9,443 bases of DNA from positions 1-9,443 of the forward strand of contig JAUVSX010000085.1 of assembly GCA_030596915.1 (NCBI GenBank). The letters are read 5' to 3'. The stretch is from Chloroflexota bacterium. Its GTDB lineage: Bacteria > Chloroflexota > Anaerolineae > B4-G1. A program made the translations under genes and the position numbers. Within the stretch, counting starts at the first letter, position 1; each line of letters starts with the position of its first letter. The notes under the pieces are model-generated. The model was not told the origin of the DNA and did no database searches. It saw nothing but the letters and a program-made list of their open reading frames with translations. Positions 6,187-9,443 of this stretch are shown piece after piece.

Positions 6187-9100
6187 GGCACACGGGACTG
6201 AAAACGCCGGGGCTGCTTGTCGCGCATCCTGCCGTGCGGGTCCTCATCTGTGTCGTGGCCCTCGCGCTGTTCTCGGTCCCGGCGATCCAACCCCTGTTGA
6301 CGGATCGACTCACCTGTGGCTTCGACAACGTGCTGCATATGTGGCGGGCGGTCGAGACTGATGCCCTGCTTACGAATGGCATTGTGTATTCCAGATGGCA
6401 GCCTCACATGGCGCTGGGGTACGGTTATCCGCTGCTGCTCTTCAATCCCCCTGCATCTCCGATGCTGACTACCTTCTTTCGCCGGCTGAGCCTGGACTGG
6501 ACGGCGGCCGTGAATGCAACCTTCGTCGTGGGCGTCCTATTGTCCGGACTGACGACCTGGCTGCTTGTGCGCGAGTGGTGGGGCGACGTGGTCGGCGTTC
6601 TCGCGGGCGTGATCGTGATTACGCTGCCGTTCCATAGCTACGTCAACTTCCACCGGGCTAGCACATCCGAGGCACTGGCCTGGGCGCTGCCGCCGCTGGT
6701 CCTGTGGGGACTGATCCGCTGGCAACAGCGGGGGCAGCGAGTGGGTCTGCTCGCGGCTGCCGGCGGATTGGCTGCGCTGCTCCTCACCCACGACGCATCA
6801 GCATACCTGTTCCTGCCGCTGCCGATCGCCACGATGGGTGCTTTGGCCGCGGCCAACCGCAGCCCGAGGATGCTGTGGCGGGGAATCGCGGCGCTGGCGC
6901 TGGGCGTGGGTTTGGCAGCATTCTTCTGGCTCCCTTCCGTGACGGAGAGAGGTTTCGTGCAGTTCCAGCGAGTCCTGGCGTATCCGTATGCGGCGAGCTT
7001 CCTCGCGCTCGACTACCTGCTGGAGGCGCCGAGGGCTGTCGACCCAACGTGGCTCAACCCGTGGCTGCCCAAGGGAATCGGCTTACTCCCTGCGCTGGCG
7101 GTCCTGGCAGCTCCGCTCGGGTGGCTGCGCGCGTCGCGAGAGCAGAGATTCTGGCTCGCGGCGGTCGCGGCCGTCACCGTTGGCTATGTCACAATGAGTC
7201 TGCCCCACGCCGCACCAATCTGGCGTCTGGTGCCCGTGCTCCAATACCTGCACTTCCCGTGGCGGTTCCTCACCCCGGCTGCGGTGGGCATCGGGGTCCT
7301 GGGCAGCGTAGGCCTTTCCACATTGGAACGGCGTTCGCCGGCCATTCTTCCAGTCCTGGCAGGCATACTGGTCATCGGGTCACTGGGCTGGGTCTATCCC
7401 CCGCACTGTGACCCGGCCCAGCCGGCCACCCTTTCCGGGATGCTGGCCTACGAAGAGAGCACCGGTGAGATGGGCAGCACGGTCTTCAGCGAGCTCCTAC
7501 CCGCAGCAGTGCACGCGATGCCCTCAGCCGATGGCCTTCGCGATGACATCGCTGCCGGACGGGAGCCACGGAGGTTGCGCCCCGAGAGCCTACCGGACGG
7601 GGCACGTATCCTCGGCGCGCAGTATGACCCGCTCGAGGCAACGATCGAGCTTGAGAGCCCGACCGACTTCCGCGCTCGCTATCTGGCGCTATACTACCCG
7701 GGTTGGCACGTCACGATCGACGGCATGCCCGCCAGGATCGTCCCCACGGAGCCAGAAGGCCTGGTTTCGTTCCATGTCCCAGCGGGACACTCCACGATCC
7801 GGCTGTGGTTCGCGGAGACGCCAGCCCGGCGGGCAGCGGACGTGCTGTCCATCGTCAGCCTTATCGCTCTGGTGGTGCTGATGGTTAGGCCAAGCGGCAC
7901 ATCACCTGAGGTAGGTCAGAAGGCCCCCCGGCCCCGCGTCCACGGGCTGTGGATCCTCTTGGCCGTATCCGTACTGGTCGTGTTCGCCAAGCTGGCGGTC
8001 ATCGACCGCCTGGAAACACCTCTCCGGCGCTCGCGTCTGATCAACGGCCGCCTGGAGAATGTTGACGTCGCGACCGATGTAACCTTCGGGGACGAGTTCG
8101 TGCTGCTCGGCCACGACACTGTCCCGGCCAGCGTCGCCAGCGGCGAGCGGATCGAGGTCACGACCTACTGGCGAGCGCTGGAGCCCGGCGGACCCGACTA
8201 CGGGGTGACAGTCAGCCTCGTGGACCCGGAGGGAATTCGCTGGAACGACAGCGACATCCGTCCGCCGCGATGGCACCGAGTTCCACCACCCACGGGGCAG
8301 TGGCCACCAGACCAGTACGCAGTCGTGGCCCTGTCCGTGCCGTTGCGACCCGGCACTCCGCCCGGCGAGTATCACGTTGAGCTCGTCGCATTTGACCGCA
8401 AGTCGCTATCGCCCCTCACCGCCCACGACGGCGCGGGGACCGCTCTTGGTCCGTCGCTGGACTTGGGCCCCGTCAGCGTCACGGCGCCACGTCGTCCACC
8501 TGATCCAGATTCGTTCGGCATCGCGGAGCGACAGGATATCCCAATTGGCCCGCTCACGCTCCTGGGTGCCCACTTCGACAGGGCAGAGGCGGCCCCCGGC
8601 GATCCAGTGCTGCTGACCTCCGTGTGGGAAGCCACCGAGCAGCCTGATGCGGACCTGAGTCTCAGTCTGACGCTGGTTGCGCCCGACGGTTCAGTCGCCG
8701 CCACCTACGACCTTCCTCTCACGGTGGCGTGGCATCCGACGTCCCGCTGGAAGCAAGGCGACATCTGGACGGGTCAGCACCCGCTGCGGCTGCCGGCGCA
8801 CCTGGAAAGCGGGTCGCATAGCTGGTCCCTGCGGGTCTGCCAGGATGACGGGCGGTGCAAGAGGCTGGAGCCGGAGGTGCGTCTGGACTCCCTTGCGGTC
8901 CAAGCGCCCACGCGCGTGTGGACACCTCCGCCTGTCGACGTGCGGATCGACACGCAATTGGGCGGCAAGGTCACGCTCGTTGGCGCAAACCTGCAACCTG
9001 GTACACGCTCGCTGAGCCCCGGGGACCGTGTGACGGTGACGTTGGTCTGGCGCGCCGACTCGGTGATGGAGGAGAGCTACAATGTCTACCTCCACCTCCT

Positions 9101-9350
9101 GGGGCCGGACGGAGACTTGGTCGCACAGCTTGACGGCGAGCCGGCAGACTGGACGCGCCCTACGACAGGATGGGCTGAGAGCGAGATCGTGCTCGATCCG
9201 CGAGTGCTGACGCTACCGGAATCGGCACAGCCTGGCGACTATCACCTCCGGGCCGGGATGTATACCATCGAGTTTGGTCGCCTGACCACACCGGACGGTG
9301 GTGATGGCGCGACGATCGCCATCTTGACCCTCGACGACGAGCCACAATGA
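6183..9350 (+). CDS. PTPS-related/YfhO-like polytopic membrane protein with three C-terminal beta-sandwich units
   Basis: A complete 1055-residue paralogue, closest in layout to the first gene. TM1 (about 18-38) leads to the loop T-C-G-F-D-N (44-49), then S-R-W-Q-P (70-74) and G-Y-G-Y-P. Roughly ten TM segments follow, with L-T-H (H203), FFWLP followed by E255-R-G, and H-F-P-W-R-F (357-362), up to Y-P-P-H-C (C409). The YfhO-like extracytoplasmic domain carries Y-Y-P-G-W (504-508), I-D-G (512-514) and V-P-A-G-H (532-536). E-T-P-A-R-R-A-A-D-V-L-S then precedes a TM at about 550-570, and another lies at about 589-606. Three beta-sandwich units follow at about 627-775, 785-910 and 918-1055; the last contains W-T-R-P-T-T-G-W. 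The GTG start overlaps the previous stop by 4 bases and has GGAG upstream. From family knowledge this should be a GT-C-like membrane protein facing the outside with its C-terminal domains. Despite the name of the PTPS-related family, nothing suggests pterin chemistry. Substrate unknown. Confidence 0.94.
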   Translation: MRHTGLKTPGLLVAHPAVRVLICVVALALFSVPAIQPLLTDRLTCGFDNVLHMWRAVETDALLTNGIVYSRWQPHMALGYGYPLLLFNPPASPMLTTFFRRLSLDWTAAVNATFVVGVLLSGLTTWLLVREWWGDVVGVLAGVIVITLPFHSYVNFHRASTSEALAWALPPLVLWGLIRWQQRGQRVGLLAAAGGLAALLLTHDASAYLFLPLPIATMGALAAANRSPRMLWRGIAALALGVGLAAFFWLPSVTERGFVQFQRVLAYPYAASFLALDYLLEAPRAVDPTWLNPWLPKGIGLLPALAVLAAPLGWLRASREQRFWLAAVAAVTVGYVTMSLPHAAPIWRLVPVLQYLHFPWRFLTPAAVGIGVLGSVGLSTLERRSPAILPVLAGILVIGSLGWVYPPHCDPAQPATLSGMLAYEESTGEMGSTVFSELLPAAVHAMPSADGLRDDIAAGREPRRLRPESLPDGARILGAQYDPLEATIELESPTDFRARYLALYYPGWHVTIDGMPARIVPTEPEGLVSFHVPAGHSTIRLWFAETPARRAADVLSIVSLIALVVLMVRPSGTSPEVGQKAPRPRVHGLWILLAVSVLVVFAKLAVIDRLETPLRRSRLINGRLENVDVATDVTFGDEFVLLGHDTVPASVASGERIEVTTYWRALEPGGPDYGVTVSLVDPEGIRWNDSDIRPPRWHRVPPPTGQWPPDQYAVVALSVPLRPGTPPGEYHVELVAFDRKSLSPLTAHDGAGTALGPSLDLGPVSVTAPRRPPDPDSFGIAERQDIPIGPLTLLGAHFDRAEAAPGDPVLLTSVWEATEQPDADLSLSLTLVAPDGSVAATYDLPLTVAWHPTSRWKQGDIWTGQHPLRLPAHLESGSHSWSLRVCQDDGRCKRLEPEVRLDSLAVQAPTRVWTPPPVDVRIDTQLGGKVTLVGANLQPGTRSLSPGDRVTVTLVWRADSVMEESYNVYLHLLGPDGDLVAQLDGEPADWTRPTTGWAESEIVLDPRVLTLPESAQPGDYHLRAGMYTIEFGRLTTPDGGDGATIAILTLDDEPQ

Positions 9351-9443
9351 ACTCACCGCCGGGCGCGCCTGGCGCTATCAGGTCAGGCTCAGGCGCACAG
9401 GGTCCGTCACCAGACCGCGTGTGGGGCGAATCAACACGCCGCC
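9347..9443 (+). CDS. Start of a fourth operon gene (3' truncated by window end), product unknown
   Basis: An ATG at 9347 overlaps the TGA of the preceding gene by 4 bases (ATGA), the same kind of junction as at 2341 and 6183. The frame stays open to the window edge: 32 codons, beginning M-N-S-P-P-G-A-P-G and rich in Pro, Gly, Ser and Arg. No membrane segment is reached yet. The second gene also starts with a polar stretch of about 31 residues before TM1, so another family member is possible, but nothing in these residues proves it. Only a weak purine-rich stretch (around GACGAG, 9335-9341) precedes the ATG. The call rests mainly on the overlap pattern and the open frame, which could occur by chance over this short length. 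Confidence 0.5.
   Translation, partial: MNSPPGAPGAIRSGSGAQGPSPDRVWGESTRR

Noticed and set aside
2341..9350. Pterin biosynthesis (6-pyruvoyl-tetrahydropterin synthase) function
   Set aside because: The family name of this membrane domain mentions PTPS, but the proteins are polytopic membrane proteins with no sign of the small soluble zinc-binding synthase.
1..9443. CRISPR, transposon, tRNA/rRNA or defence system
   Set aside because: There are no short spaced repeats, terminal inverted repeats, transposase, nuclease or RNA-gene signatures, and almost every base is in coding sequence of one family.

Overview
The window is GC-rich bacterial DNA, coded entirely on the + strand. It holds one family of very large membrane proteins arranged head to tail: a 5'-truncated copy (positions 3-2344, with an apparent frameshift near 428), a complete 1281-residue copy (2341-6186), a complete 1055-residue copy (6183-9350), and the first 32 codons of a fourth gene (from 9347). 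Every junction is a 4-base stop/start overlap (GTGA, GTGA, ATGA), so this looks like the middle of one tightly coupled operon. There is no intergenic space, RNA gene, mobile element or CRISPR array. The combination of a polytopic domain of the 'PTPS-related membrane protein' type, a YfhO-like extracytoplasmic domain and C-terminal beta-sandwich repeats is, from family knowledge, typical of Chloroflexota and related GC-rich lineages. That taxonomic guess is an inference.

All three proteins share a core. It consists of: TM1 ending in a T-C-G-(Y/F)-D-N loop; a G-x-x-x-S-R-W stretch; an L-T-H motif; FFWLP followed by E-R-G; the signature F-P-W-R-F; a last core TM followed by Y-x-x-(H/Y)-C; an extracytoplasmic domain with Y-(Y/F)-P-G-W-x-V-x-(I/V)-D-G and V-P-A-G; and an E-T-P-x-R-x-x-A-D-V-(L/V)-S juxtamembrane motif leading into another TM. 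The truncated first copy retains this core only from just before F-P-W-R-F onward. The layout resembles GT-C-fold, polyprenyl-phosphate-sugar-dependent glycosyltransferases and YfhO proteins, so a role in glycosylating a cell-surface polymer, lipid or protein is the best guess. No substrate can be read from the sequence.

The copies differ after the core. The first and third carry a further TM and three consecutive extracytoplasmic beta-sandwich units. The second has a second polytopic module with a GT39-like H-P-x-x-Y-P-P-G-L-P-L loop inserted at the equivalent place, and keeps only one terminal beta-sandwich.

The most notable observations are the single-base frameshift in the first copy, supported by exact spacing in the paralogues; the double-GT-C-like architecture of the second copy; the conserved cysteine pair; and the seven recurring beta-sandwich units. 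I found no defence, mobile or other obviously new system beyond this family array.
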